Source of the DNA: Choanephora cucurbitarum
Lineage: Eukaryota > Mucoromycota > Mucoromycetes > Mucorales > Choanephoraceae
DNA length: 64,000 bases
NCBI GenBank assembly: GCA_025331435.1
Contig: JAIWNI010000054.1
Coordinates: 1-64,000 of the forward strand
Reading direction: 5' to 3'
The position numbers and the translations under genes were made by a program. Positions 1-11,350 of this stretch are shown piece after piece (the stretch's first letter is position 1; every line of letters starts with the position of its first letter). The notes beneath the pieces are model-generated. The model made no database searches and was not told where the DNA came from. It saw only the letters and a list, made by a program, of their open reading frames with translations.

Positions 1-2397
1 ATTTGTTATACTACACACACACGCGAAAATCGCTTATACAGTCAACATCAGGTTCTATTTTTGTCTCTCAAGTAAGGTATGCCTAGTATGTCTTGATGAT
101 ATCCACTGGGGGAGTATAGAAACTCTGTAAAGCCTAGAACTTTTAATCAATCTTCTTTGATTTTACCTAGTTTGATGCTTGTACTACCTAGTCCTACGCT
201 GACTACAATTCAACTATAGAAATGATGTCGCTGACTCAGCAAAGAACAATAACCGTACCTTTTGAGCCAAGTCAAGCTAGCTTGGTCTGAAATTCTATTT
301 TGAAAGTTGTCCTGTCAATTTAATAGGTTTGACAACACCTTTTATGTGTTATGGATTGACATTCTCTAGTAAGATATCGTTCAATTTGGCTTGTGTGAAT
401 TCAGAGTATTGACACACTATGCACAATCTATTCTGGATTTGCTTCTATTTGAAAAAAGATCTTTCCACTACTTTCTGTCCCCTAATAAAGATGAGTCAAA
501 AGAGGCATCATTAGAGCACCTTCATTGTAGCTTTCATATGCTACTTGAAGCACTTTTTTTTTACTTTCTATTTGGCTCTCATTCTAGAAAAATCCATTGA
601 GTTGTTTGGCTTTTTTTTTAAATAGAAGGTATATACACTTTAAAGACAAGTCCATGATTTGTCCCTTCTTACAATTCATTTTTCTTTAATAAACAAAACA
701 AATTCATGGCCACTCAAGTCAGAGAATGCAAGAGAGAAAGAGAATTAGGATACACTTGCTTGACCTTATTGTGGTTAAAGTATCTGAGTTGCTTTAGAAG
801 AAATAGACCTATTCGAGTTAGAATCAAAGTGTGGTTCAGCTATGACATCTACTTTAGGATCTTCAACCATCCTATCCAGTTGATTTCCATAAAGTGGTAA
901 CAACTCTCTTTACTGTTCTTACAACCAAAGTCAAGCTGACAACTTTTATTTTTAGTGTAATGCATTCTGTCTAAAAAGAAAACTTCTCAAACTCCTTAAA
1001 GATGGACTACAAACAAGCGACTGAGATTGAAATAAAAGTGATCAGACCACATTCTGTAGGAAGCACGCATATCAAGAAAATAAAGAAAACAAGTTTATAC
1101 CAGTTTGAATCATGGTGTTCTCTTTCTATTAAAGTCAGTCACTTTTAAAGATAAGGAAGACGATGTTGGTGAAGGATATAAGGTTGTCTGTCTTGGAATT
1201 GGTAGTTGTCTAGACTGACTCTACTTATCCAGAAGATAAGCTTAGGGAATGATGTTAGCTGACTACTTTTGTAATCAATTGTCTCTAAATGAACTCCTTA
1301 TAGCAATTCATTATCTCACTTCCCACCAAAAAAAAGAAAGAGAGAGATTTCTTTGAAGAGAATTTCTTTATTTATCTGATATATGCATAATAAAAAAAAA
1401 AAGAATGATGTGATACAAAGAAAGTAGCAATCATCACTATTCATATTGAAACAAATCTTCCATTCGAGGCAACTCTGTCTTGTAATGACACGTCAAAACC
1501 CCTACTCTCTTGGTTATTCCTTAATAATAAAGAAAATACGAAAGAAGTCTGATTTTGGCGTTATTTGTTAAACAAAGAAGAGATCTGCTGTGTAGTGGTA
1601 AACTATCCAACGATTGTTATTTCTGATACCCTTAACAGGCTATACCATCTACCTTACAAAGGCTTCTATCCTACTAAGAAACAATCGTACTCATCTGTTA
1701 AAAAAGTTCATAATGAATCTTTTTACTTTGGTGATACACAGGCTACTCACACTATGTCATCTCTCTCATGGATTGAAAGGATGGTGATGTTAACAATCAC
1801 ACGTCTACAGGTGACATCACAATAGACTGAATAGCTAATGATTTCTTCTATGTTAAAAGATGATGTTACACTCTAAATGACAATCGAATTTACCCTAGAA
1901 TTTGATTGAAACAAAGAAAACTCATGTTTCTCATCTATCCAACCATTTCAAACTCAACTTTTGACCTAGATTTTTTTATCTCGGAGAGCTAAAAAAAAAA
2001 TACCTTTAATACACTTTCGGATGATACTTCTGTTAGTGTACCATTTATTGCCGGAAATGGACAGAAAAGATATGATTTTCAAACTCAACCAATTGGATGA
2101 AACATGTGGTGCCTGTCTTTTTTTTTTTTTTTTTTTTTACACTACATGCACAAACATCATAGTATGAGGAGAGAGAAAAAAAAAAGTTTTTCCCTCCCCC
2201 CCCCCTCTTTTTCTTTTATTTTTTTTTCTTTCTTTCTCTCTCTCTTTTTTATTTTTCATTTGATTGGATGCTTATCCGATAACAACAGATATTTATTGAA
2301 ACACTTTTTTTTATTCGTTAAAGCGTCTTTCCCCCCCTTTCTTTATATCTATCGTATATCTTATAGATTTATATATTTATCACATCATTTTATCACT
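1..2397. other. Gene-free AT-rich stretch
   Basis: I see no convincing coding exon on either strand. The open frames here start at non-ATG codons, have no splice partners and resemble no family. Homopolymer runs are frequent, notably a T run near 2120-2138 and C/T-rich tracts at 2200-2250 that probably belong to the 5' untranslated region of the kinase gene starting at 2398. A transcript from an upstream gene may end here, but nothing in the sequence proves it. Confidence 0.6.
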
Positions 2398-4111
2398 ATG
2401 CTTCATTTATCCAACAACAACAACAACAATATTCATCATACCAACTCTCTTTACCAACAACATCAAAAGTTGGGTAAACATATCCTAGCTGCTGCCAAGG
2501 ACCAAGAGAAAAATGTGAGCATTTATAAATATTAAAAAAAAATGTTGATGTTAACTTGATGATTAGCGCACTGCTATGTTTGATAAGCGAAGTTCACTTC
2601 CAAAGCAACAAACCCCTACTAGACAACTCCGTAAATCGAGGTCCTTGACTACGGAAAAGACTAGTTTAGTAGTGGACATGACATTAAAGAGAAGATCTAC
2701 TGGTTGTATTCGACAACCTTCTTTCTATAGTTCTACTTCAAACAACACCACTACCACAGCCAACAACAACAACAAGGTAAACATAGTAGATAATATAAAA
2801 TATAATATATATATAGTAACACCTTACTCTTTCTTTTTAGGAAATCTGGCGTCCACCAGGTTTTTATGAAATTCCAAATGTATTTGGTCCTGATTGTTTC
2901 TTAAAACCAGAACCTTATACAGACAACAAAAAGGCCTTTAACTTGCGTGAATATCCCGCAAGTAATAAATTTGAAGAAAAGAAACGTTGGTGCCCAGTCG
3001 GTCCTAGCACAGAAATTCCACAGTTACCTCCTTTGGTACGATCTGAAAATGAATTCGAGCGCAGAATACGTAAAGCACTCTCTCATCAAAAGAAAATTAA
3101 TGTGTCCACATTGGATCCACGTAATAAATATGCTGGTTTCAAAGAAGTCGGTACAGGGTAAAGTTGAACAGATATATTTTATCTACTATGACTCATTATT
3201 TTATAGTGTCAATGGTTCAGTTGTACGTGCTACTCACAAGTACAAAAAGAATCTGCATTTAGCTATTAAACGATGCCGGTTAGATCCCGATCGAGAATAC
3301 AAAGCAGCTATCGTACGTGAACTCCGTATTATGTCTTCTGGTCATAACAATCTGATCCGATTGCGTGAAGTGACCCTATGGCGTGATGATGTCTGGATGG
3401 CCATGGATCTGATGCGTTGTTCTGTCTTTGCTGTCCTCTGTCAACGTGGTATTCCTGAAGAACACACGATCCATATTGCCTGTGAAACCCTTAAGGCATT
3501 GCATTACCTTCACACTAAAGGTTTTATTCACAGAGACATTAAATGTGAAAACCTATTATTGGGTTGGAATGGTGAAGTGAAATTAGGTATGCATTTAACT
3601 TATTATTTTTTTTTTAAACTTATTCTTATTTTTTAAAAGCTGACTTTGGTTTGGCCACTCGTACTACCAAACGTAATCGTGACCGACTGGGTACAAGTAA
3701 ATGGATGGCACCCGAAGTGATTCGGGAACAGTATTATAGTGAAAAGATTGACATGTGGTCACTTGGTATTACCATCATTGAAATGATGGACCGTGTTCCT
3801 CCTCACTATCTCATCAAGGATGAAATGGAACTCTTCTCCACTGTCTTGTCTGAGCCTAGTCCTACCTTTACCTACAGTTATCCTACCATGTACATGCGTG
3901 GTTTAGTTGCCTGGTTACTAGATGAAGTTCCTCAGACAAGACCTTCAGCAAAGGATGTTCTTTCCGTATGTAACACCAGATGATTTATCTATCTGAATTC
4001 TGACTTATATTTTTATAGGAAATTGATGCGCATGTTCAAAGTAGACTCTTGAAATGTTCTACTTCTGTTGAATTGGCTAGATTTATTAACCATGTCTTGC
4101 CTCCTTGTTAA
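2398..4111 (+). CDS. PAK/STE20-like serine/threonine protein kinase
   Basis: Six exons: 2398-2514, 2567-2776, 2841-3157, 3207-3586, 3640-3965, 4019-4111, giving about 480 residues. The N-terminal 210 residues are Asn- and Ser-rich and show no recognisable domain. The kinase domain follows: Gly-rich loop GTGVNGSV around residue 213 (formed across the third intron), ATP-binding Lys in LAIKRC, catalytic loop HRDIKCEN, DFG in ADFGLAT (formed across the fourth intron), then GTSKWMAPEV and WSLGITIIEM. All catalytic residues are present, so it should be active. The WMAPEV/WSLGI pattern is that of STE20/PAK kinases, which phosphorylate Ser/Thr in polarity and MAPK signalling. I see no CRIB (Cdc42-binding) motif or PH domain, so regulation by Cdc42 is not supported. 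The start is the first in-frame ATG before the Asn run. Family assignment is firm; the subfamily is inference. Confidence 0.85.
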
Positions 4112-4462
4112 AGTTATGTCTTTTATTAAGCAATTCCCCCCCTTTTATATATTTTTTTTATATATATGATAAAAATACGATCCCCCCACCCCCCCACTAC
4201 CAAAAAAAAAATTGGACAATCTATAAAAAAAAAAATTATCTATTCCTTTCAACCTCCCTATATACGCTTTATACCCTTCTTTTCTTCCTCCCCCTTCCAT
4301 CACTTGTCTTAAAGTTTGAACCAATCATATAAAAACTTTCATTTTATGCTCTCTAAAAGCAACTTTTCCTCCCTTTCTTTATCCCCTTCTCTTCCCAAAA
4401 AAAAATTATTATTATTCTTTCTTTTATATTAAGATGATAAAATGATATGTTACAAAAAAATA
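4112..4462. other. Intergenic, convergent 3' ends
   Basis: AT-rich spacer between two genes that point towards each other (kinase and Rvs167-like). It contains C, A and T homopolymers (for example 4135-4142, 4201-4210). It most likely holds both 3' untranslated regions. No ORF of interest. Confidence 0.6.
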
Positions 4463-5956
4463 TTATAATTCTGAAACATAATTGCCTGGAAACACACCAG
4501 TCACTCCATTCAATCGACCTGTCCACCAATCATTGGTGTCTGCTGTACGTTCAATAATCTCAATTTTATCATCCTTCTTAAATGAAAGATCACCCTCTGC
4601 CTGAGCTATATAATCATACAGAGCCACCACAAATTTCTGAGCTTGATTGTTATTGTTGACAGCCACAGGGGATTGCCAGCTAGGTTTGGCTACCTGCATC
4701 GGTGTAGAGGCCACTGTGGTGCCTATCGGTTGTCCATAAGCAGGTGGTGCTGAATAAGGATCCACATTACTCCCACTCTGACTTCCATAGGCTATAGCAG
4801 CCAATGGGTTCTCTTCAGCTGCCTTGATGGCCTTTCGTTCCTGTAAGGTCAGTTTACTGCTGTTGGCACCCCCTGAGGCAGCTAACCATGCTTTACCGCC
4901 TGATTTCAATAAATCCAGATTCTCATATTCAGCACGGGCATCCCGTTGACCCTTTCGCCATTGATAGCCTTCTTCAATGCCCATGGTGTGTGTCTGAAAG
5001 GTCTCTAGGTTCTGATTCAATAGTTCATAACAGCGTGCATAGATCATGCCATAGATACGTGCTTGCATATTAAACAGATGCTCAAACACAGGTTCTAAAA
5101 ATGACAGTTTCAGTTGAAAGAAATAGGGTAATTCACGCTTTAACATGTCATTGAGGTAATTGTAATCTTGTGTGGCTGTATCTAATTGTGCTTGAATCTG
5201 ATGTTGCTTATCAGTGTCATCTTTGTTTCACTTATGTCTCATTTTTTTTACCTTGAAGATCTGCTTTTCTTCACTAAAACTTCTTTCTTGTTTCGTATTC
5301 AATTTCTGTAGGGCAAGACGATGTCGATCATAATCAATCAGTTTATGGTTACGCTTGACCATTGTTTTGTTGATTGTCTTGACTATTTCCGATAATTCCA
5401 GAAGGGGTCGTACAATATCACGATCAACCACATCTAATTCAGGTAACACTTCATCTCGGCAATAGGCCATGGCTGCCTCTGCGTCATTGGCAGCCTGTAA
5501 TTGTGGTGCAGGTGTCTGTTGAAAACGCTTTTGTACTACACCCTCAGATAATTCTGTACCCAAACTGTTGTCATAGATAGTAGCCAAGAATTGAGCCATG
5601 GCTGCCTGATTGGATAACATGGCTAAAATAATAAAAGTAAGTTATCCACTTCTTAAATATCCTTCTTAAATGACTTTTTACTGGCAATACTATCTCGAAA
5701 GATACGAGCATCTTTAGCCAAGACATCCAATAGTTTAGAGAAATCATTAAACTGTTTCTCCAACTGAACATATTCTACATCTCGAGTGGCTAATTCTATG
5801 TTAATAAACTATCGTTCATCATTCCATTCATAGTTTACATTCACTCTTTTTAGACATTATCTGGTGAGGTAAACGACTCACTGCTTTTTGAAAACCCTGA
5901 TATTCAATCAGTCAACTTGTCTATCCACATCTTGAATCTATTACCTTCCAACTCAT
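4463..5956 (-). CDS. RVS167: Amphiphysin-like BAR and SH3 protein
   Basis: Five exons read on the minus strand: 5956-5945, 5896-5845, 5795-5682, 5622-5252, 5206-4463; about 430 residues (yeast Rvs167 is 482, fission yeast Hob1 466). The protein opens MSWKGFQKAVSRLPHQI, the N-BAR start typical of Rvs167/Hob1. The BAR region fills about residues 1-235, a Pro/Ala/Gln-rich linker follows, and the last 57 residues are an SH3 domain (ALYDY, WWTG, GVFPGNYV). Family role: it curves membrane at endocytic sites, works with Rvs161 and links to cortical actin. The first exon codes only MSWK. The acceptor of the last exon (5206) is the least certain junction. Divergent from NAF1 across 278 bp. Confidence 0.9.
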
Positions 5957-6234
5957 ATTGAAAATAAAATAAAGAGAAAAGAAAAGAAAAAGAACCCCAA
6001 ACAAAAATACATCTCCGTCATATAGAATTCGGAAAAACCGAAATCCGAAGTTGTCCTATATGCAATTTTTTTAGTCGTACAACTGACGTAGATTAACAAC
6101 AAAGTGGCTTGTGATTCTACTTGCCAAGATTTGAACTTATTGACGTCGATTTACACACTAAATCAAGTGAAACGTTATTCTTAAGATTCTTTCAAACTCC
6201 AATAAAAAAAAAAGTTTTTTTATTATTATTTATC
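5957..6234. promoter_or_regulatory. Shared divergent promoter region
   Basis: 278 bp between the start codons of the Rvs167-like gene (minus) and NAF1 (plus), so both promoters must lie here or overlap. The stretch includes an A-rich block at 5960-5998 on the Rvs167 side and T/A-rich tracts just before NAF1. I do not recognise a specific factor site. Confidence 0.5.
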
Positions 6235-7428
6235 ATGAGTACTTTCCCTAACGATCTTGAAATTGTCAGTGAGTTTGCACAACAAGACTTATTGGCTCGT
6301 GGTGTACCTTCTGAACCTGTAGTAAGTTGTTGTTGTATACTCCATCTATTTTATTCACTGTCTTTAGAGTTTACATGAAGAGATCAAGATTGATCCTATG
6401 GATCAAGATGAAGTGGAAGTTAGCATCAAACCTTTAGATCCTCATGTCAAGATAGAGACTGTAAGTTAGACACTATGGATCTGAACGCAACTTACATTTA
6501 GATTAAGGTAAAAAAGGAAGATTCAATTGATGCTGCCATTGAAAAGAAAGAAGAAGAGAGTGAAGGTTATGAAAGTAGTGAACTTGAGATCTCTTCAGAC
6601 GAAGAAAGCAGTAGTGAAGATGAAAGTCAAAAGCAGACACGTAGAATGCATGAAGAAGAAGATGAGGAGGAAGAGGAAGGTCATGTCAAGACAGCCCATG
6701 AGATTGTTGATTTTGTGATTGAGAAACCAGATATGGAGATGACACCCACCACACCTATTGTCTTGGCTGGCACTATCTATCAAGTGATCGATAATGTGAT
6801 TGTGATTCATGCTCGCACTGGATCTGAACTCAGTACGCTAGATCAAGGCTCACTGTTGGTCTATGAGAACAGACAGGTGCTGGGTGAAGTCTTTGAGACA
6901 TTTGGGCCTGTTGTTCGTCCCTATTACTCTGTTCGATTCAATACAGCACAGGAAATCGATCGTCAGTTGGCTGTGGTGGGTGCACCTGTGTTCTATGTCC
7001 CTAGCTATCAAAAGACACATCTGGTGGAAGTAGAGACATTGAAGCGTATGAAGGGATCTGATGCCAGTAATATGTATGATGAAGAAGTAGGTGAAGAAGA
7101 CATGGAGTTTTCAGATGATGAAAAGGAAATGGAACATAAGCGACAAAAGAAAGCGTAAGTCTGTTGGTTTATTTTATTATTTTTGGTCTGACTTGGACTT
7201 AGACATAAGCGAAAACCAAGAACACCTCAGCCTAGACAGAGAAGAAATGTAGATGATTTCGATGCTGCCTTGGCCAATTATCCAGTCAGACAACCTCAGA
7301 GTTATGCTGATCTCTTTCAAGAGACACGCCAACCACAACAATACGATGATCTCTACAATGAAGGTCAAGTACCACAGTCACTTGTGGATCTAGTGAATCA
7401 AGGCCCACCTCCTTCTCTTGAACAATAA
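6235..7428 (+). CDS. NAF1: H/ACA snoRNP assembly factor Naf1
   Basis: Four exons: 6235-6321, 6368-6460, 6502-7154, 7203-7428; about 352 residues. After an acidic Glu/Ser-rich region comes the Gar1/Naf1 core at roughly residues 145-215, a small beta-barrel with GTIYQVIDNVIVIHA, LDQGSLLVYENR and GEVFETFGPVVRPYYSVRF. A second acidic stretch and a basic, Arg/Gln/Pro-rich tail follow. In the family, Naf1 binds the pseudouridine synthase Cbf5/dyskerin during nuclear assembly of H/ACA RNPs and is later replaced by Gar1. The acidic flanks and longer length separate it from Gar1, which has GAR repeats instead. Its stop lies 4 bp from the stop of the opposite-strand gene. Confidence 0.92.
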
Positions 7429-7432
7429 AGCT

Positions 7433-7949
7433 TTATTTCTTAAACAATCCTTTGACTGAATTCAATACACCTCGTTTTCTACCTCTTGATTCACTTTCAT
7501 TTTCTGTGGATGGCTGTATAAAACTAGCCTGTAATTCCTGAATGGTGTTCATGTCCAACTGAATACCGGCTGCCTGCATATCTTGCACCAATTGCTTTAC
7601 TTTCTCCTTGACTTCTTCATCATTCATGACTTTCATCATCTAAAGTAGAGTTCAGTTGTTGTTCAGTTGACGAGTTAGCTTTTACCTGCATAAAACTAGG
7701 TTGCTGACCAGAGACATCGACACCCTTAGACTGTAAGAGTTGAGTGAAATCGATCAGTTGTTGAAGGATATGAGGGTGTTGTTCGATTTTATCAATCAAT
7801 GGATGTTTCGGTCTATTTTGCCAGTCTTGAGAGACAGCTAAGGTAGGGCGAGTGGTGTGGATGAGACGGGTAGGCATACGACGGATAGGTGCGCATGGTG
7901 TTTGACGAGCAATCAAACGAAAAGAGTGTCTGGCCAATGAATAATACAT
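7433..7949 (-). CDS. Small orphan protein, possibly mitochondrial
   Basis: Two exons on the minus strand: 7949-7686 and 7639-7433, about 156 residues if the ATG at 7949 is used. The N-terminus is basic and Ser/Thr-rich (SLARHSFRLIARQ, RLIHTTRPTL), a pattern compatible with a mitochondrial presequence, and the C-terminal half is predicted helical and charged. Upstream of this ATG the frame stays open through a hydrophobic, Lys-preceded stretch (IKKKKRKWVTVAFFIFIIIM) that looks like a membrane anchor, but its only upstream ATG, at about 8059, is out of frame by one base at a C8 run (see findings). I do not recognise a family. The splice junction is clean (GTAAAA...TTTAG). Start codon uncertain. 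Confidence 0.6.
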
Positions 7950-8124
7950 AATAATAATAAAAATAAAAAATGCTACGGTAACCCACTTTCTCTTTTTTTT
8001 TTTTATCACTGGGGGGGGTGAATTGACGGTTTCCTTTTTTGGAATATTCTGCTTTTAGCCATTGTCTGTGTAAATGAAGTGGGTGCTTTAATAACAGCTA
8101 ATTTATTTCAAACATCCTTTTTTT

Positions 8125-8427
8125 TTATCGAAATGTATTGTTGGTAAGATCAAATTCGATTTTAGCAGAACCATCTGGATCATCTAATGGAGGCAGTGGT
8201 AAACAACAGTTGGATTCAATCTCTACTTTTGTCTGATGCCGAGATACAGTGGGTTTCCATAGACGATAGGCTATATAGGCATGTGTGGATGTGATAGAGA
8301 GTGATGGTTTATTGGCTGGAGTAGAGTCACGCTTTCTGTATTGAAGACTGATGCGTTTGCATCGATTGACTGAAGCTTGAAATAGATTAAGAAAAGATTT
8401 AAAGAAAGATGGATGTTTAAACTTCAT
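8125..8427 (-). CDS. Small hypothetical protein, 100 aa
   Basis: Single-exon ORF with ATG at 8427. It is basic at the N-terminus (FKHPSFFKSFLNLFQ, then CKRISLQYRKRD) and acidic at the C-terminus (PLDDPDGSAKIEFDL). There is no signal peptide or clear membrane segment, and I recognise no family. It lies upstream of, and on the same strand as, the possible mitochondrial orphan. The frame and composition look protein-coding, but without a homologue it stays hypothetical. Confidence 0.45.
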   Translation of the reverse strand: MKFKHPSFFKSFLNLFQASVNRCKRISLQYRKRDSTPANKPSLSITSTHAYIAYRLWKPTVSRHQTKVEIESNCCLPLPPLDDPDGSAKIEFDLTNNTFR

Positions 8428-9185
8428 ATCTCACTATAAATAAAAAAAAACAAAAAGAAAAAGATAATTGACTTATTTATTGGAATCTATCACTTTCATT
8501 CCATCACTTCACTACACCCCCCCCCCCTTTAGTGAACTCCCAAAATAAGAAAACTTAATTTTCTTTTAAGGCTTTCACTTTGTATCCTAAGGTATATAAG
8601 CCAATAAGAATCAGGCTTTTCTCTCTTTAGTAGTGACAATGAACTCATTGTGTTCATGCTCATCTTTTTATTTTCACAAGACGATCTAGAGAGAAAAAAG
8701 GACTATTAGAATCAGGAGAAATGACATTCTTATGTGTGTCTGGGGAAAGGAGAATGACATGGTTCAGAGGTAGTCTTTCTTTTTTATTATAAAAGGAGAA
8801 AGTGTGAAGAATGATTGAGTTGAACTTTTTCTTTTCATTTTATTTCTTAAGTACTGTTGATGACTGAATTCATTAGTAGCATCTTATTGGCTACTGTTTA
8901 TTACTGTTCAACAGGTACCTGAATTACGTTGCATGAAATACACCTTATAGTCAGATAGACTGAAAAAATAGAGCTTGAGATAGACCACAGCCTATGACAA
9001 TAAAAGGAGATTTGGGGTGTTCATAATCCTTCCTTCGCTGAATTGGACCACATTTCAGGATTGGTCTCATTGTTCTCATCTCTTGTGATACAGTCAATGG
9101 ATCCATCAATAAGAAGTAACACTATGTTAGAGGTGGCTTATAAACCCTTTTCTCTCTCTCTCTCTTATTTTTCTATATTACTTTC
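8428..9185. other. Intergenic, divergent promoters
   Basis: About 750 bp between the minus-strand orphan and the F-box gene. It holds a C10 tract (8517-8527), T-rich runs and a CT-rich tract just before the F-box ATG (9151-9166). No coding potential seen. Confidence 0.5.
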
Positions 9186-10871
9186 ATGCTATCCACCCTT
9201 CCAGCTGAAATCATAGCCCATATCAGCACCTATCTTTCACCAAAAGATTATCGTCAGCTAGTATTGGTCAACCATGCATGTCATCTTCTCTTTAAAGGCT
9301 ATCTGTACAGTACACTAAGATTCAAGTTTTATTCAATCTATGAGCGTTTCTTGAGTGTCCCAAGAGACCTTAGTTATGCCAACCGTCTCTGGCTAGACTG
9401 TATCTTTGAAGAACCTGGTCCAATTCAGGCCATACCCACTCAATTTCCCTTTCTGACCTCACTTTATCTCAGTGTGACGGATGAGTGTGATTTGTATGGC
9501 TTGCCTCTCTTTCATCACCTTCAATCATTGACATTGGATATCCGAGGAGGGAATGCAGGCCTGTTTGATATGCTTGCCTCAACACCTCATCTAAAGCACC
9601 TCGCCATCCCATTTATCTATCAGCCCATCTGCATCGAATGGGTGGACGATGTTCATCTGTCTTGTCCTCTTTTAGAAGAATTGGATCTGGAATACGATTG
9701 CCTTGACATGTACACTCATGTCATACCCGAGACAGTCCAGCATGAGAATCTCAAGTCGTTCAGTCTGATGTCCTCCAACGGCGCACCACATCATACCTTA
9801 TGGCTCGAGTATGTTGCGAAACGATACCCAAATATCCAGAACCTAAGGATGGGATCACGCACTAAAGTAGGCATACAAGCACAGTTCTATTCGGCCTACC
9901 ACGGCTTTCCCTCCAGGTGTCCCTCCCTTCTGTGTCTTGATTGGTTCAATATTGTGCCTGATGCCCAGATGCTTCAGAGACTCAGTCAGCTACAGAAAGA
10001 GCTTCAAAAAATCTCACTTCAGTCAGATGAGCCTATCTTTCGTATGTTGGCTGTACCGAACCCACCTAGGGGATGGGCCTCCATCTTGGACCTGGATATC
10101 TTTATGCCTATCGTCTATGACCGTACTCAATTTCTATTGGACTTGGGCTCAGCATGTCCTCACTTGAAACGGTTGAAACTCTCCAGTATCTACATGCGTC
10201 ATGCGAATCAGATCTTCCTCAACATCCTCTTCCATCAACTCCCATCTCTTCGGTTATTTCATGTCAAAGGCTTTCAATTGTCCATAGAACATGGACAAGA
10301 AACCGTCATGCATCCACTCCACTGGCTTACGATTGAACGCTGTGTATTATCGGATGATGTGCTGGATTGTCTCGATCGACACTGTCCCTATCTTGATAGT
10401 CTGTATTTCGATAGCACCGTCTATCCACAAGACGGTTATGCCCTCAAGATCCAGTTGCCTTCTCGACGTTTACTGGGACTCGGACTTGCCAATATACTCA
10501 GTCCACAGGGCGCCACACGAAAGCCCGTTCAACTGTTTCGTTTGCAACAAGGCCAACAGTTGACATGGTATTATATGGATCAGTATCGTATTGATAGTTA
10601 TTCGGGTAGAGTTCGTGCTCAGTCATTCAGGCAGTTAAATGAGACAGAGGTGGAGGTGTTGCATGCTCATTTGTTTCGGACACCCACTTTATGGTTAGAG
10701 CCAGAGTACCATTCACCTGGTTATTCAGATAACCTGCCACCTTGTCTGTTTGATGGCCTGGATCTATGCAAGTTAATAGAACAAAGTTATGTGGACTTGG
10801 TCTGTCATTCAACTCAATTAGTGTTTTTGAATGGTAAAGGAATAAAATTTAGGTCATCTACATTAAATTAA
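9186..10871 (+). CDS. F-box protein with leucine-rich-type repeats
   Basis: Intronless ORF of 561 residues. The start MLSTLPAEIIAHISTYLSPK is an F-box (LPxEI...IxxYLxxxD), which binds Skp1 in SCF ubiquitin ligases. The remainder has irregular leucine-rich repeats (LTSLYLS, LQSLTLDIRGG, LEELDLEYDC, LKRLKLSSIYMR, LDSLYFDS) that form the substrate-binding side in F-box/LRR proteins. Mucoralean fungi carry many such genes, and the lack of introns here contrasts with all its large neighbours. The target protein cannot be told from sequence. Confidence 0.85.
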   Translation: MLSTLPAEIIAHISTYLSPKDYRQLVLVNHACHLLFKGYLYSTLRFKFYSIYERFLSVPRDLSYANRLWLDCIFEEPGPIQAIPTQFPFLTSLYLSVTDECDLYGLPLFHHLQSLTLDIRGGNAGLFDMLASTPHLKHLAIPFIYQPICIEWVDDVHLSCPLLEELDLEYDCLDMYTHVIPETVQHENLKSFSLMSSNGAPHHTLWLEYVAKRYPNIQNLRMGSRTKVGIQAQFYSAYHGFPSRCPSLLCLDWFNIVPDAQMLQRLSQLQKELQKISLQSDEPIFRMLAVPNPPRGWASILDLDIFMPIVYDRTQFLLDLGSACPHLKRLKLSSIYMRHANQIFLNILFHQLPSLRLFHVKGFQLSIEHGQETVMHPLHWLTIERCVLSDDVLDCLDRHCPYLDSLYFDSTVYPQDGYALKIQLPSRRLLGLGLANILSPQGATRKPVQLFRLQQGQQLTWYYMDQYRIDSYSGRVRAQSFRQLNETEVEVLHAHLFRTPTLWLEPEYHSPGYSDNLPPCLFDGLDLCKLIEQSYVDLVCHSTQLVFLNGKGIKFRSSTLN

Positions 10872-11350
10872 AAAAAACAGAGCTATTTTTTTAAGACCAT
10901 GAGGAAGGGATAATGAAAGTTGAAACGAAGGGTTGCATTAGGTGTGATATACTGTTGGGTTAATGAAAGAAAAAAAAACAAGATAGGCGTATAAGCACTG
11001 GCTATGCTTAAATTTGAATGTAGTACGATAAAACGTTCTAGAAAGAAGATTGTGTTTATTATATAGAAGAAAAAAGAAATTGGATATCTAGTGCAACCTT
11101 GAGCAAGTCTAGGTTTTTTGTTGTTGTACTCGAGGTGTGTTAGCATTAGCGCTAATTGAGAATAATCACGCCACTAAATAAACTTACCAATGCTACCATG
11201 TAAGAAAAGAGCAGTAAATCCAACATCGACATTTTATTACCATCTGAGCACAGACGTTAAAAAAGCCCTGTGTACCTGTTTGTTTCATCGGACTTGTAGT
11301 ATAAATGTTTTTTTTTTTTTGCTGTTTGGTATCCACTTTCTCTCTCTCTC
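10872..11350. other. Intergenic
   Basis: About 480 bp between two same-strand genes. An ATG-started hydrophobic frame of 87 codons exists on the minus strand (11146-10883), but it is low in complexity and Phe/Leu-rich, as expected from T-rich UTR and promoter DNA. A T13 and CT-rich tract lies just ahead of the next gene. Confidence 0.45.

Noticed and set aside
2104..2397. Phe-rich frame upstream of the kinase ATG
   Set aside because: It comes from T-rich leader DNA; the ATG at 2398 begins the coherent exon.
6527..6718. Lys/Arg-rich frame inside NAF1
   Set aside because: It is an out-of-frame reading of the acidic NAF1 region.
10883..11146. Hydrophobic 87-codon minus-strand ORF
   Set aside because: Low complexity, Phe/Leu/Ile-rich, no partner exons, in a T/A-rich spacer.
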